Positions 10,122-19,329 are shown, numbered from the stretch's first letter. The stretch is 64,000 bases of DNA from Streptomyces sp. NBC_01214 (GCF_026340975.1 NZ_JAPEOS010000001.1:124001-188000); one strand, 5' to 3'. Program-made: numbers and translations. Notes: generated by a model not told the origin, from the letters alone.

Positions 10122-12779
10122 ATGCAACTCGCCGCGATCATCGTGTCGCTGGTCATCACGGTGGTGGCCGTCGCACTATTCGGCCGTGCCACCGTGCAGA
10201 TCTACCGTTTCGTGCGCCTCGGCCAGCCGGTGCCCGCGGGCACGCGCACCGGCGATCCCACGCAGCGCACCATCACCCTGGTCAAGGAGTTCCTCGGCCA
10301 CACCCGGATGAACCGCTGGGGCATCGTCGGCTTCGCGCACTGGTTCGTGGCGGTGGGCTTCTTCTCGCTGCTGCTGACGATCGTCAACGCCTTCGGACAG
10401 CTCTTCCAGGCCGACTGGCTGATCCCGATCATCGGTGACTGGCTGCCGTACGAGATCTTCACCGAGTTCCTCGGTCTGATGACCGTGCTCGGCATCGTCA
10501 CCCTCATCGTGATCCGGCAGCTGAGCCGGCCGAGCGCGGCGGGCCGCAAGTCCCGCTTCACGGGCTCCAAGACGGGCCAGGCGTACTTCGTCGAGGCCGT
10601 CATCCTGATCGTCGGCGTCTGCATCATGACGCTGCGCGCACTGGAGGGCGCCCAGCACGGCGTCGACGGCTGGGAGCCGGGCTTCTTCGCCTCGTACCCG
10701 CTGATCGCCGCCTTCAACGGGCTGAGCCTGAGCACGCTCCAGTACCTGACGTACTTCTTCGCCGCGCTCAAGATCGTCACGTCCTTCACCTGGATGATCA
10801 CGGTCTCGCTCAACACCAACATGGGTGTCGCCTGGCACCGCTTCCTCGGCTTCCCGAACATCTGGTTCAAGCGGAACGCGGACGGCTCCACGGCGCTCGG
10901 CGCCCTGCAGCCGATGACCTCGGGCGGCAAGGAGATCGACTTCGAGGACCCGGGCGAGGACGACTCCTTCGGCGTCTCCCAGGTCGAGCAGTTCTCCTGG
11001 AAGGGCATCCTCGACTTCTCCACGTGTACGGAGTGCGGTCGCTGCCAGTCGCAGTGCCCGGCCTGGAACACGGGCAAGCCGCTGTCCCCGAAGCTGCTCA
11101 TCATGTCGCTGCGCGACCACGCGCACGCCAAGGCCCCGTACCTGCTGGCCGGCGGCGGCAAGGACATGGAGGGCAACGAGAAGGCCACCGCGGAGCAGCT
11201 CGCCGGGGTGCCGGCCGCCGCCCTCGCGGAGGCCGAGCGCCCGCTGATCGGCACCGCCGAGGAGAACGGCGTCATCGACCCGGACGTGCTGTGGTCCTGC
11301 ACCACCTGCGGTGCGTGCGTGGAGCAGTGCCCGGTCGACATCGAGCACATCGACCACATCGTCGACATGCGCCGCTACCAGGTGATGATCGAGAGCGCGT
11401 TCCCGTCGGAGGCGGGCACGATGCTCAAGAACCTGGAGAAGAAGGGCAACCCCTGGGGCCTGGCGAAGAAGCAGCGCGTCGAGTGGACCAAGGAGGTGGA
11501 CTTCGAGGTTCCGATCATCGGGAAGGACGCGGAGGACCTCTCCGAGTTCGACTACCTCTACTGGGTCGGCTGCGCCGGCGCCCTGGAGGACCGGGCCAAG
11601 AAGACCACGAAGGCCTTCGCGGAGCTGCTGAACATCGCGGGCGTCAAATTCGCGATCATGGGCGGCGACGAGAAGTGCACCGGTGACTCGCCGCGCCGCC
11701 TGGGCAACGAGCCGCTGTTCCAGCAGCTGGGCCAGGAGAACGTGGCCATGCTGAACATGGCGTTCGGCGAGGACGACGAGGACCCGTCGACGAAGAAGCC
11801 GAAGTCGGCGAAGCGGATCGTCTCGACCTGCCCGCACTGCTTCAACACCATCGCGAACGAGTACCCGCAGCTGGGCGGCGAGTACGAGGTCATCCACCAC
11901 ACGCAGCTGCTCCAGCACCTGATCGACGAGGGCCGCCTCACGCCGGTCACGCCGGTCGACGGCCTGATCACCTACCACGACCCGTGCTACCTGGGTCGGC
12001 ACAACAAGGTCTACACGCCGCCGCGCGAGATCATGTCGGCCGTCCCGGGCCTGCGCCAGCAGGAGATGCACCGCCACAAGGAGCGGGGCTTCTGCTGTGG
12101 CGCCGGTGGCGCGCGGATGTGGATGGAGGAGCGGATCGGCAAGCGCATCAACAACGAGCGCGTCGACGAGGCCCTGTCCCTGAACCCCGACATCGTCTCC
12201 ACCGCCTGCCCCTTCTGCCTCGTGATGCTCACCGACTCGGTGAACGGCAAGAAGAACGACGGCCAGGCGAAGGAACACGTCCAGGTCGTCGACGTGGCGC
12301 AGCTGCTGCTCGACTCCGTGAAGGCCCCGGGCCCGACGGAGGAGGAGCTGGCCGCGCTCGCGGCGGAGGCCGAGGCGGAAGCCAAGGCCGAGGCGGAGGC
12401 CGCTGCCGCGAAGGCTGCGGCGGAGGCGGAAGCCAAGGCGAAGGCGGCGGCCGAGGCGGAAGCCAAGGCGGCGGCGGAGGCCAAGGCGAAGGCGGAAGCA
12501 GAAGCGGAAGCCAAGGCTGCGGCCGAGGCCAAGGCGAAGGCCGACGCTGAGGCGGAAGCCGAGGCCGAGCCGGTGGCTGAGGCCGACGCTGAGCCGGAAG
12601 CCGAGGCGAAGCCGGTGGCTGAGGCGAAGCCGGAGGCTGAGGCGAAGCCGGAGGCCGGTGCAGAAGACAAGGCCGCCGAGCGGGAAGCCGAGGCGAAGGC
12701 CGAGGCAGAGCCGGAGACCAAGGCGAAGGCAGGGCCGGAGGCCGAGGCCGGGACGAAGCCCGAGGCCGAGGCCAAGTAG
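10122..12779 (+). CDS. Membrane-bound Fe-S oxidoreductase (heterodisulfide-reductase-like) with a long Ala/Glu/Lys tail
   Basis: An 885-residue protein of the actinobacterial HdrD/GlpC-like family. Residues 1-260 hold about five or six membrane helices. Two 4Fe-4S motifs follow: CTECGRCQSQCP near 302 and CTTCGACVEQCP near 393. Two CCG-type cysteine domains come next, with STCPHCFNT near 568 and GFCCGAGGARMWMEE near 655. It probably passes electrons between the membrane and a cytoplasmic acceptor; substrate unknown. From about residue 740 to the end is a low-complexity tail of Ala, Glu and Lys (AEAEAKA-type units), absent from the conserved core. The start ATG has AGGAG seven bases upstream. 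Monocistronic, with two terminators downstream. Confidence 0.9.
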   Translation: MQLAAIIVSLVITVVAVALFGRATVQIYRFVRLGQPVPAGTRTGDPTQRTITLVKEFLGHTRMNRWGIVGFAHWFVAVGFFSLLLTIVNAFGQLFQADWLIPIIGDWLPYEIFTEFLGLMTVLGIVTLIVIRQLSRPSAAGRKSRFTGSKTGQAYFVEAVILIVGVCIMTLRALEGAQHGVDGWEPGFFASYPLIAAFNGLSLSTLQYLTYFFAALKIVTSFTWMITVSLNTNMGVAWHRFLGFPNIWFKRNADGSTALGALQPMTSGGKEIDFEDPGEDDSFGVSQVEQFSWKGILDFSTCTECGRCQSQCPAWNTGKPLSPKLLIMSLRDHAHAKAPYLLAGGGKDMEGNEKATAEQLAGVPAAALAEAERPLIGTAEENGVIDPDVLWSCTTCGACVEQCPVDIEHIDHIVDMRRYQVMIESAFPSEAGTMLKNLEKKGNPWGLAKKQRVEWTKEVDFEVPIIGKDAEDLSEFDYLYWVGCAGALEDRAKKTTKAFAELLNIAGVKFAIMGGDEKCTGDSPRRLGNEPLFQQLGQENVAMLNMAFGEDDEDPSTKKPKSAKRIVSTCPHCFNTIANEYPQLGGEYEVIHHTQLLQHLIDEGRLTPVTPVDGLITYHDPCYLGRHNKVYTPPREIMSAVPGLRQQEMHRHKERGFCCGAGGARMWMEERIGKRINNERVDEALSLNPDIVSTACPFCLVMLTDSVNGKKNDGQAKEHVQVVDVAQLLLDSVKAPGPTEEELAALAAEAEAEAKAEAEAAAAKAAAEAEAKAKAAAEAEAKAAAEAKAKAEAEAEAKAAAEAKAKADAEAEAEAEPVAEADAEPEAEAKPVAEAKPEAEAKPEAGAEDKAAEREAEAKAEAEPETKAKAGPEAEAGTKPEAEAK

Positions 12780-12783
12780 GAGC

Positions 12784-12814
12784 CCTGCAAGGGCCCCTGT
12801 AGGGCCCTTGCAGG
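12784..12814 (+). terminator. Hairpin directly after the Fe-S oxidoreductase gene
   Basis: CCTGCAAGGGCCC pairs perfectly with GGGCCCTTGCAGG around a 5-nt loop, 5 bp after the stop codon. Confidence 0.8.
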
Positions 12815-12838
12815 ACGCCCGTAGGGCATCCGCAGCAC

Positions 12839-12878
12839 CGGAACGGCCGGTCCCCCACCCGGGGGACCGGCCGTTCCG
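12839..12878. terminator. Bidirectional terminator between convergent genes
   Basis: An 18-bp arm starting CGGAACGGCCGG pairs perfectly with its complement around ACC. It lies between the Fe-S gene (+) and the secreted-protein gene (-). Confidence 0.85.
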
Positions 12879-12902
12879 TCGTACGGCGAGGGAGGGAGGG
12901 AC

Positions 12903-13667
12903 TCAGCCCTGGCCCCGCGGCACGGCGAAGCCCAGCCCGGCCGCACCCGCCGCACCCGCCGCGGCCGTGCCGCCGCCGCCCGAGGCGACCGTCGGGTCGA
13001 CGGTGTACTTGGCGATCAGTCTGCCGTTGAAGTCGTACACCCAGCCGTTGCCGCCGCCCTTGCCGTCGATGACGAGGAACTTCACGCGCTCGCTGTCCTG
13101 GACGACCCGGTACGTCCAGTCGTCGCGGTGGACGCTCGGGCGCCGCAGGTCGACCGTGGCGAGGGCGCGCCCCTTCGGCGTGGAGATCTCGACGCGCTTG
13201 CCGTGCGGGCCGTCCACCAGCTCGGCTATCCGCCCGTCCGGCATGGCGATCCGCACCGAGCGCTCCTTCCTGATCTGCGGCTTCGGCGCACCCGCCATCC
13301 AGGAGGTGACGGTGCCGTTCGGCCGGAGCACGACGTGCAGGCCGTCGTTCTGCCCGTACGACGCGGCCCCGGCCCTGCTGACCAGCGTGTCCAGCTTCGT
13401 GGCGCCGGCGAAGACGTCCGCCTCGAAGTGGCTGTCGCCGATCTTGTAGACCTTGGCGACGGACCCGTCCGCCAGCTCCACGGTGGTGACGTGCGCGCGG
13501 ACGCTCGCGGCCGGCTCGACGGACGGCTGCCCGATCCCCGGCAGCGCCTCCGGCCCCGGTACGGCCGGCGAGTCCGCGAAGGCGGACCCGATCGGCAGGG
13601 CCAGGACGGTGGCTGCGCCGGCGACGACGACGGCGCTGCGGAGGGTGGTTCGGCGAGTGTTGCGCAT
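12903..13667 (-). CDS. Secreted hypothetical protein
   Basis: A 254-residue protein starting MRNTRRTTLRSAVVVAG (ATG 13665-13667, with AGAAGAG upstream). Residues 1-34 are a Sec signal peptide ending SAFA-DSP. The mature part is beta-rich, with repeated strands such as VTTVELADGSVAKVYKIGD, VVLRPNGTVTSWM and RIAMPDGRIAEL, and ends in a Gly/Ala-rich tail. No catalytic motif is recognised. The long 5' region contains simple hexamer repeats (13680-13745). Likely an exported protein of unknown function. Confidence 0.8.
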   Translation of the reverse strand: MRNTRRTTLRSAVVVAGAATVLALPIGSAFADSPAVPGPEALPGIGQPSVEPAASVRAHVTTVELADGSVAKVYKIGDSHFEADVFAGATKLDTLVSRAGAASYGQNDGLHVVLRPNGTVTSWMAGAPKPQIRKERSVRIAMPDGRIAELVDGPHGKRVEISTPKGRALATVDLRRPSVHRDDWTYRVVQDSERVKFLVIDGKGGGNGWVYDFNGRLIAKYTVDPTVASGGGGTAAAGAAGAAGLGFAVPRGQG

Positions 13668-13679
13668 GTGCGGGCTCTT

Positions 13680-13745
13680 CTCGTGTCTCGTGTGCTCGTG
13701 CTCGTGCTCGTTCGCGTTCGCGTTCGCGTTCGTTCGTGGTCGTTC
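13680..13745. repeat. Simple hexamer repeats in the leader of the secreted-protein gene
   Basis: Consecutive runs of GTGCTC units and TTCGCG/TTCGTT units occupy the 5' region of the gene on the minus strand. They are a candidate slippage tract. Confidence 0.7.
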
Positions 13746-13986
13746 GCGCCATGCGGCGGCGACGAGTACGAAACTACGGACCCGATATGTGCGTATCCCA
13801 TCGAGAACGTAACGGAAGGGCGCAGAACACAACACAGCCCCGTAAATCGGACAGGCGACAAGATCGGGCACGGGGTGGGGACAGCACGTCCGGGAACCCC
13901 TAAGGGATGTCACAGGTCAGCCGCAAAGGGTGGCTGTTCCGGCTGCCCGTCCACCGATGCTCGCCGGACCAGGTACGTTCGATCAC

Positions 13987-14919
13987 GTGGCTGGATTCAG
14001 GATCGGACGCGGCCGGGACAACAACCGCTCTCCGCAACAACCCCCGCAGCAGCAGCAGTCGTACGGCCAGCAGCAACCGCCGCCGTACGGCCAGCCGCCC
14101 TACCCTCCCGTCGGAGGCCCGCCACCGCAGCAGCAGTGGCCGCAGCCGAACGCGGGAGGTCACGGTGAGCCGGAGTACTTCGACCCGTACGGGCAGCAGC
14201 AGCCGCACGCGCAGCAGCCCCCGTACGGCCACGGAGGCGGCGGCCACGGAGGCGGCGGCCACGGCGGTGGGGGCTACAACGACAACCCGGGGCACACCCA
14301 GGTCTTCGCCGTCGGCGAGGACCCGTACGGCCAGGGCGCGACGTACCAGGCGGGTGCGGCCTCGGCGGTGCCGTCCGGACCGCGGCTGCCGTGGAAGGAA
14401 CTGCTCCGCGGCATCGTGACGCGGCCCGGGCAGACCTTCCTCCAGATGCGCGACTACGCCGTCTGGGGCCCCGCGCTGATCGTGACCTTCCTCTACGGGC
14501 TGCTCGCGGTCTTCGGCCTCGACGACGCCCGCGACGACGTCATCAAGGCGACCGTGCCGAAGGCGATCCCGATCGTCCTGTCCGCCGGCGTGGCCTTCGT
14601 CATCTGCGGCCTGATCCTGGGCGCGGTCACGCACACCCTGGCCCGCCAGCTGGGCGGCGACGGCTCGTGGCAGCCGACGGTGGGCCTGTCGATGCTGGTC
14701 ATGTCCATCACGGACGCCCCGCGCCTGCTGTTCGCCGTGTTCCTCGGCGGCGACAACATGGTCGTACAGGTGCTGGGCTGGGCCACGTGGGTGGCGGCCG
14801 GAGCCCTGTTCACCTCACTGATCAGCAAGTCGCACGACCTGCCGTGGCCGAAGGCCCTGGGCGCGTCCGCGATCCAGCTGGTCGCACTGCTGTCGATCAT
14901 CAAGCTGGGCACGATCTAG
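13987..14919 (+). CDS. Yip1-family integral membrane protein with Gln/Pro-rich N-terminus
   Basis: A 310-residue protein. The GTG at 13987 gives VAGFRIGRGRDNN. The first ~125 residues are disordered and rich in Gln, Pro, Gly and His, including three repeated HGGGG units. The C-terminal ~190 residues begin LPWKELLRGIVTRPGQTFLQM, the usual lead-in of Yip1/YIP1-like domains, followed by about five membrane helices. Function in Streptomyces is unknown. A terminator follows. Confidence 0.85.
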   Translation: MAGFRIGRGRDNNRSPQQPPQQQQSYGQQQPPPYGQPPYPPVGGPPPQQQWPQPNAGGHGEPEYFDPYGQQQPHAQQPPYGHGGGGHGGGGHGGGGYNDNPGHTQVFAVGEDPYGQGATYQAGAASAVPSGPRLPWKELLRGIVTRPGQTFLQMRDYAVWGPALIVTFLYGLLAVFGLDDARDDVIKATVPKAIPIVLSAGVAFVICGLILGAVTHTLARQLGGDGSWQPTVGLSMLVMSITDAPRLLFAVFLGGDNMVVQVLGWATWVAAGALFTSLISKSHDLPWPKALGASAIQLVALLSIIKLGTI

Positions 14920-14939
14920 CCCCGACCCCGCACACGAAA

Positions 14940-14972
14940 GGGCCCGCCGCGCGCTGTCCGCGCGGCGGGCCC
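14940..14972. terminator. Bidirectional terminator
   Basis: GGGCCCGCCGCGCG pairs perfectly with CGCGCGGCGGGCCC around a 5-nt loop, between the convergent Yip1 and phosphoribosyltransferase genes. Confidence 0.85.
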
Positions 14973-14991
14973 TCTGCATGACGTCGGTCGG

Positions 14992-15489
14992 CTAGGCGTC
15001 GAGGACCTGGCCCTCGCGCTTGACGACGGGCGGCTCGACCGACCAGGGGAAGTTGATCCACTCGTCGGTCTTCTTCCACACGTACTCGCACTTCACGAGG
15101 GAGTGGGACTTCTCGTAGACGACGGCGGAGCGCACCTCGGCGACGTGGCCCAGGCAGAAGTCGTGGACGAGCTTCAGCGTCTTGCCGGTGTCGGCCACGT
15201 CATCGGCGATGAGGACCTTCTTGTTGGTGAAGTCGATCGCCTCGGGCACGGGTGCCAGCATGACCGGCATCTCCAGCGTGGTGCCGACGCCGGTGTAGAA
15301 CTCGACGTTCACCAGGTGGATGTTCTTGCAGTCGAGCGCGTACGCCAGGCCGCCGGCGACGAACACCCCGCCGCGGGCGATGCTCAGGATGATGTCGGGC
15401 TCGTAGCCGTCGTCGGCGATCGTCTGCGCCAGCTCGCGCACGGCGCGCCCGAAACCGTCGTAGGTCAGGTTCTCGCGTACGTCGCTCAT
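14992..15489 (-). CDS. Phosphoribosyltransferase (xanthine/guanine-type PRTase family)
   Basis: A 165-residue cytoplasmic protein with the PRPP-binding motif [14 protein letters not shown] and an early SIARGGV loop, both typical of type I PRTases in purine salvage. The C-terminal [14 protein letters not shown] segment matches actinobacterial xanthine-phosphoribosyltransferase-like proteins. Its ATG overlaps the stop of dcd by 4 bases (ATGA), so the two nucleotide-metabolism genes are coupled. Substrate preference is not shown by the sequence. Confidence 0.9.
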   Translation of the reverse strand: MSDVRENLTYDGFGRAVRELAQTIADDGYEPDIILSIARGGVFVAGGLAYALDCKNIHLVNVEFYTGVGTTLEMPVMLAPVPEAIDFTNKKVLIADDVADTGKTLKLVHDFCLGHVAEVRSAVVYEKSHSLVKCEYVWKKTDEWINFPWSVEPPVVKREGQVLDA

Positions 15490-16073
15490 GCCTCGTGCCT
15501 CACCTGGGTGCGGTGGAAGTTCTGGAAGGAGCGCGAGGCGGTCGGCCCGCGCTGCCCCTGGTACCTGGACCCGTAGCGCTCGCTGCCGTACGGGAACTCG
15601 GCGGGCGAGCTGAGTCGGAACATGCACAGCTGCCCGATCTTCATGCCCGGCCAGAGCTTGATCGGCAGGGTGGCGAGGTTCGACAGCTCCAGGGTCACGT
15701 GTCCCGAAAACCCGGGGTCGATGAACCCGGCGGTCGAGTGCGTCACCAGGCCGAGGCGGCCCAGGCTGGACTTCCCCTCCAGTCTGGAGGCGATGTCGTC
15801 GGGCAGCGAGATGACCTCGTACGTCGACGCGAGGACGAACTCACCGGGGTGGAGGATGAACGCCTCGTCGCCCTCCGGCTCGACCATCCGCGTCAGGTCC
15901 GGCTGCTCGATCGCCGGATCGATGTGGGCGTAGCGGTGGTTCTCGAACACCCGGAAGTACCGGTCGAGACGTACATCGATGCTGGAGGGCTGCACCATCG
16001 ATTCCTCGAACGGGTCGATGCGAACCCGTCCGCTGTCGATCTCGGCCCGGATGTCTTTGTCAGAGAGAAGCAC
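15486..16073 (-). CDS. dcd: dCTP deaminase
   Basis: A 195-residue enzyme that converts dCTP to dUTP (bifunctional deaminase/dUTPase in some actinobacteria). The GTG at 16071-16073 gives [21 protein letters not shown]. Typical motifs follow: [54 protein letters not shown] and the terminal [14 protein letters not shown]. Length is slightly above the usual 191. First gene of a two-gene unit with the overlapping phosphoribosyltransferase. Confidence 0.97.
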   Translation of the reverse strand: MLLSDKDIRAEIDSGRVRIDPFEESMVQPSSIDVRLDRYFRVFENHRYAHIDPAIEQPDLTRMVEPEGDEAFILHPGEFVLASTYEVISLPDDIASRLEGKSSLGRLGLVTHSTAGFIDPGFSGHVTLELSNLATLPIKLWPGMKIGQLCMFRLSSPAEFPYGSERYGSRYQGQRGPTASRSFQNFHRTQVRHEA

Positions 16074-16143
16074 GTCCCGAGGATACGCAGAGCGCGCGGG
16101 CCACCCCCAATCGAGAGCGACGCCCGCGCGCCCGCCCCGGTGA

Positions 16144-16308
16144 CTACCGCTTCGCGCCACCCACGGGCACGGCGTGCCGCAACCGTGCGCACCGCGGGCA
16201 CCTCAGCAGCCGCCCGGGCCCGATCCGGCCGGCACCGAGGTGCTGCAGCGGGAAGGAGGCGGTACTGAAAACGTGCCCTTCGGCACAACGGACGACGGTG
16301 TGCTCCAT
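16144..16308 (-). CDS. Small zinc-ribbon-like hypothetical protein
   Basis: A 54-residue basic protein starting [15 protein letters not shown] from ATG 16308, with AAAGGGA upstream. One Cys-His pair (CAEGH) and one CPRC pair could hold a single zinc. Such tiny zinc ribbons are common and uncharacterised in Streptomyces. Alone in its transcription unit, next to tRNA-Gly. Confidence 0.7.
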   Translation of the reverse strand: MEHTVVRCAEGHVFSTASFPLQHLGAGRIGPGRLLRCPRCARLRHAVPVGGAKR

Positions 16309-16532
16309 CGAGTCCCTTTCCCCAACGAGCCGTACTGCGACGAATCGCCACATTAGGGGATGATCGGCACCCACTCCAGCCGCCGCTCCGCACCCACACC
16401 GTACGCCCCAACTCCCGCACCCACACGCCCCGGTGTACGCCACACACGACAACGACCCCGCGGCAAATTCACCGGGGGTCGATCATGAGGTAGAGTGAGC
16501 AACGCTAGGGATCCAGGCAACTGGCCCACCGT

Positions 16533-16603
16533 GCGGATGTAGTTTAATGGTAGAACATGAGCTTCCCAAGCTTATAGCGCGGGTTCGATTCCCGTCATCC
16601 GCT
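16533..16603 (+). tRNA. tRNA-Gly (anticodon CCC)
   Basis: A 71-base cloverleaf: acceptor GCGGATG pairs with CATCCGC, the D arm contains AATGGT, the anticodon loop is TTCCCAA (CCC), and the T arm is CGGGTTCGATTCCCG. Its 3' half and the terminator after it are repeated at 38840 and, in weaker form, at 41454 and 44238, so this gene is the integration target of the island. Confidence 0.96.
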
Positions 16604-16655
16604 CTTGAACGAAGGCCCAGGTCAGCGACCTGGGCCTTCGTCGTTGTCTAGACCT
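16563..16655 (+). repeat. Attachment-site repeat 1 (attL-like): tRNA-Gly 3' end plus terminator
   Basis: A 93-bp segment from the anticodon loop of tRNA-Gly through the terminator hairpin (arms 16611-16623 and 16627-16639) to GTCTAGACCT. It matches 38840-38932 with about three differences. This is the arrangement left when an element integrates into a tRNA 3' end. Confidence 0.85.
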
Positions 16656-16922
16656 CTCCACCCTCGCCGTGCCCTCCACGTGCCCCAACTGGCGGAAATC
16701 CCCTGCTCGGAGGGGCAGCCGCGCACCACTTTCACCACACGGGCCCCGCCGATCTCGGATCGCGAGACGCGTTCTCGATGACCTGCGTCACATGACTGCA
16801 CCCGCCGCGTGAATTCGCTTCCCCAAAGAGGCGGTTGGCCGAAAGGGCCAGGCGGCAGACCCGCGACGGGACTACCTAGTACCGCGTCAGGCAACGTTCG
16901 CCCCCTTGACGAGGGTGGACTG

Positions 16923-17282
16923 CTACCGCACGCAGGAGCCGTCCGGCGTCATGTCCGGGGAACCCATCCCGAAGGAGTACAGGAGGGTCAGCACACAGGC
17001 CGCCACGAACAGGGCCACCCATTTGATCTCGGGTTCGGTCTGATCCGGTAGCACCGCCACCAAGATGGTCTGGAAAAGCCCGAGCAGTAGGGTCATGCCG
17101 ATCCAGGCGAACGGCATGATCATCACAAATCCCGTACGGGTCGGCGCGTCCATGCCGTGCGCACAGTCCGCCCACCTTTGCGATGCCAGAGCGGTTCCCA
17201 TCACAGTGCCCGCCACGGCGAGCAGCGGCCCCGTCACGAACCACCCCAAGCCGGGCTCCTTGCCCTCCCTCGATGCAGTCAT
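16923..17282 (-). CDS. Small integral membrane protein (inside the IS630-like unit)
   Basis: A 119-residue protein starting MTASREGKEPGLGW (ATG 17280-17282). Three hydrophobic segments are visible: WFVTGPLLAVAGTVMGTAL, FVMIMPFAWIGMTLLLGLFQTIL and WVALFVAACVLTLLYSFGM. No family is recognised. It ends only ~20 bp from the left inverted repeat, so it may be a passenger of the element. The frame is intact. Confidence 0.6.
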   Translation of the reverse strand: MTASREGKEPGLGWFVTGPLLAVAGTVMGTALASQRWADCAHGMDAPTRTGFVMIMPFAWIGMTLLLGLFQTILVAVLPDQTEPEIKWVALFVAACVLTLLYSFGMGSPDMTPDGSCVR

Positions 17283-17507
17283 CTGTGCCTGGCCTCTCCC
17301 TTTCGATCTCACGTACCGGAGCACACACGCCCCCGAACCCCTGCCCGGTTCCCGCGCCGAGAGCGCCATCCCGCTGCCCTTGGCCGCATTTCAGGCCGTC
17401 TCAACGAACATGTCGAACTGCATCGCTGAGCACACCGGAGCTAGTGCCGCATCAGACAACCTCCGCCCCGTGCGTCGTACCGATGAGGCGGGGTGGAAGA
17501 TAGCCCC

Positions 17508-17861
17508 GTGAGCTTCGATCTTGCGGTTCTGGCGATGGACGAATCAGCCGACGCTGCGGCGGCGCGTGCGATGTTCGATCGGCACCTCCGACCACCACGA
17601 CGAGGGTGAGTTGGATGAGCGAGTGGTCGGGTTCTATGAGCAGCTGCGCTCGCTGTTCCCAGACCGCCCCCCCCCTTCGCCGCAGAGTCGCCGTGGATGT
17701 CGACGCCGCTGACGATCGGTATCGACCCCGTGATCATGAATCTGAGCTTCTCGTCGCGGAGCGACGCGGCAATCAAGGCGATCGAGGAGCTTGTCAGCGG
17801 AGTTCCGCCTGGTCATCTGGGATCCGCAGTCCCAGGACGCCCATCTGCTGGGGCCTGATTG
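17508..17861 (+). pseudogene. Frameshifted remnant of a small conserved Streptomyces protein
   Basis: The GTG at 17508 opens SFDLAVLAMDESADAAAARAMFDR, which breaks near 17585. The sense then continues in a second frame as GELDERVVGFYEQLRSLFPD and in further frames as IMNLSFSSRSDAAIKAIEEL and FRLVIWDPQSQDAHL. Together they read as one ~115-residue protein broken by several small indels, including one at a run of C near 17668-17674. From memory the order resembles a small uncharacterised Streptomyces family. Not functional as it stands. Confidence 0.65.
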
Positions 17862-17880
17862 ACGAGGCGCTCTGCTCGAT

Positions 17881-18935
17881 TCAGGCGATGTTCGCCCTGC
17901 TGACGACGCTGCGGAGGCGCTCATCCTGGGCGTGCTTGTTCCGCCAGATGATGTAGCGGCGGATCATGCTGCCCTGCTCCCTGTGGCTGGCGTGGTCGGT
18001 GCCGTCGAGGGCGAAGTAGCGCAGGGCGGTGAACTGGGCCTCGATCCGGTTAAGCCAGGAGCTGTTGGTCGGGGTGTAGGCGATCTCGACGTTGTTCGCC
18101 TCGGCCCAGGTCCCGACCCGTTGGCACCGCTTGGTGGTCAGGTGGGGCGAGTAGTTGTCGCAGACGATCGCGATGCGTAAGTCCATCGGGTGCAGCGAGC
18201 GCAGGTAGCGGCAGAACTCCAGGAACTTCGAGCGGTTCTTCGTCTTCTTGATGTGCCCGTAGAGCTGGTCCTTGGCCAGGTCGTAGGCGGCGAACAGGTT
18301 CCGGACGCCGTGCGGGCGGTTGTAGGTCGCTCGCCTGCGGGGGCGGTGTCGCGGTCGGGGTCCTTGTGCCGGCCGCCGCGTTCGGCCCACTGCCGTCCGG
18401 GGTGGGGCTGGAGGTTGAGGGGGCCGAACTCGTCCATGCAGAAGATGACTCCGGGCCCGCCTTCGTCGGGTATGACCTCGCCGTCGGCGATCGCGTAGAG
18501 GTGCTGGACCCGGGCCTTCTTGGCCGCGTGGTCGGGGTCGCGGGAGGTCTTTCAGGTCTTCAGGCGTTGAAAGGAGACGCCTTCCTCGCGGAGCAGGATG
18601 CGCAGGCCCTCGTGGCTGATGTCGTCGACCACCCCCTCGGCGACCAGGAAGTCGGCCAGTTTCGCCAGGCTCCAGGTCGAGAACGGCAGGCCGTGCTCGA
18701 CCGGCTTGGACTTGGCGGTCTTCTTGATCTCACGGCGCTCGGGAAGGGTGAACGTCCTGGGCCGACCGCCTTTGTACTTCGGATAGAGCGACTCGAAGCT
18801 GTCGGCGTTGAAGTTGTGGATCACATCGCGGACCCGGTCCACGCTGGTGAACGTCACCTCAGCGATCTTCGCCACCGGCATCCCCTGCGCTGACAGCAGC
18901 ACCATCTGGGCGTCTGGCGCCGCCCGGCGTAGCAA
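17881..18935 (-). pseudogene. IS630-family transposase, inactivated
   Basis: The N-terminal part (18935 to 18552) has the helix-turn-helix MPVAKIAEVTFTSVDRVRDVIHNF and GRPRTFTLPERREI, then an in-frame TGA at 18552-18554 where Trp would be expected. The same frame resumes with VIFCMDEFGPLNLQPHPGRQW (first catalytic Asp region). A frameshift near 18330 leads to LRIAIVCDNYSPHLT and TPTNSSWLNRIEAQF, the DN and E motifs of IS630 DDE transposases, ending at 17881. A nonsense change plus a frameshift make it dead. Confidence 0.85.
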
Positions 18936-18979
18936 CCGGGCGACATGTCAGGACGGGGCAAACGTTGCTTGATCCGGCA

Positions 18980-19150
18980 CTAGTCCTCTTTCCCCGCCAA
19001 CACGCGATCGGCGGCGTAGTGCGGGCAGGAAGGGACATGCCACGTCACCGTCACCCGGCGCCGGTCGGCGGCGATGGTGCGAGCCTGCCCAGTGGCCGGG
19101 CAGGCTGAACAGTGCGGGCACCGGACGGTTTCGAACTTCAACTCAGCCAT
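18980..19150 (-). CDS. Small Cys-rich (zinc-ribbon-like) protein, possibly cut by the IS element
   Basis: A 56-residue protein starting MAELKFETVRCPHCSACPATG (ATG 19150). Two Cys-rich knuckles are present (CPHCSAC near residue 11, CPH near residue 44). Its TAG stop is the CTAG at the outer edge of the inverted repeat, so the C-terminus was defined by the insertion and the protein may be truncated. Not further recognised. Confidence 0.55.
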   Translation of the reverse strand: MAELKFETVRCPHCSACPATGQARTIAADRRRVTVTWHVPSCPHYAADRVLAGKED

Positions 19151-19329
19151 CACCTGCGCCACCTTCCCCACCAATGGTGCTCGCGACGAGAGTGCCACGC
19201 CTCGCAGCGGGACAGTCTCGGAGAAAGCTGCACACCGGAGCTCGGGGGCGGCTCATGGTCCGGCCGTGCCAGTGAGATGGCCACTGGGATCACGGTTCGG
19301 CTGACCATTTCGCCAGGAGGTTCCCGCAG

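Larger units (their letters stand above)
16876..18983. mobile_element. IS630-like element with ~1 kb of extra DNA, flanked by CTAG
   Basis: Inverted ends at 16876-16904 and 18955-18983 agree at about 24 of 29 positions and both begin at CTAG, consistent with the TA target of the IS630/Tc1 group. The right half carries a broken IS630-type transposase. A third, weaker copy of the terminal sequence lies at 17880-17899, just past the transposase stop. So either the original insertion sequence is 17.88-18.98 kb and the left end belongs to a second partial copy, or the 2.1-kb unit moved as a whole with passengers. Confidence 0.65.

Noticed and set aside
10176..12278. Minus-strand 700-codon frame opposite the Fe-S oxidoreductase
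   Set aside because: Shadow frame; the plus strand has complete 4Fe-4S and CCG motifs.
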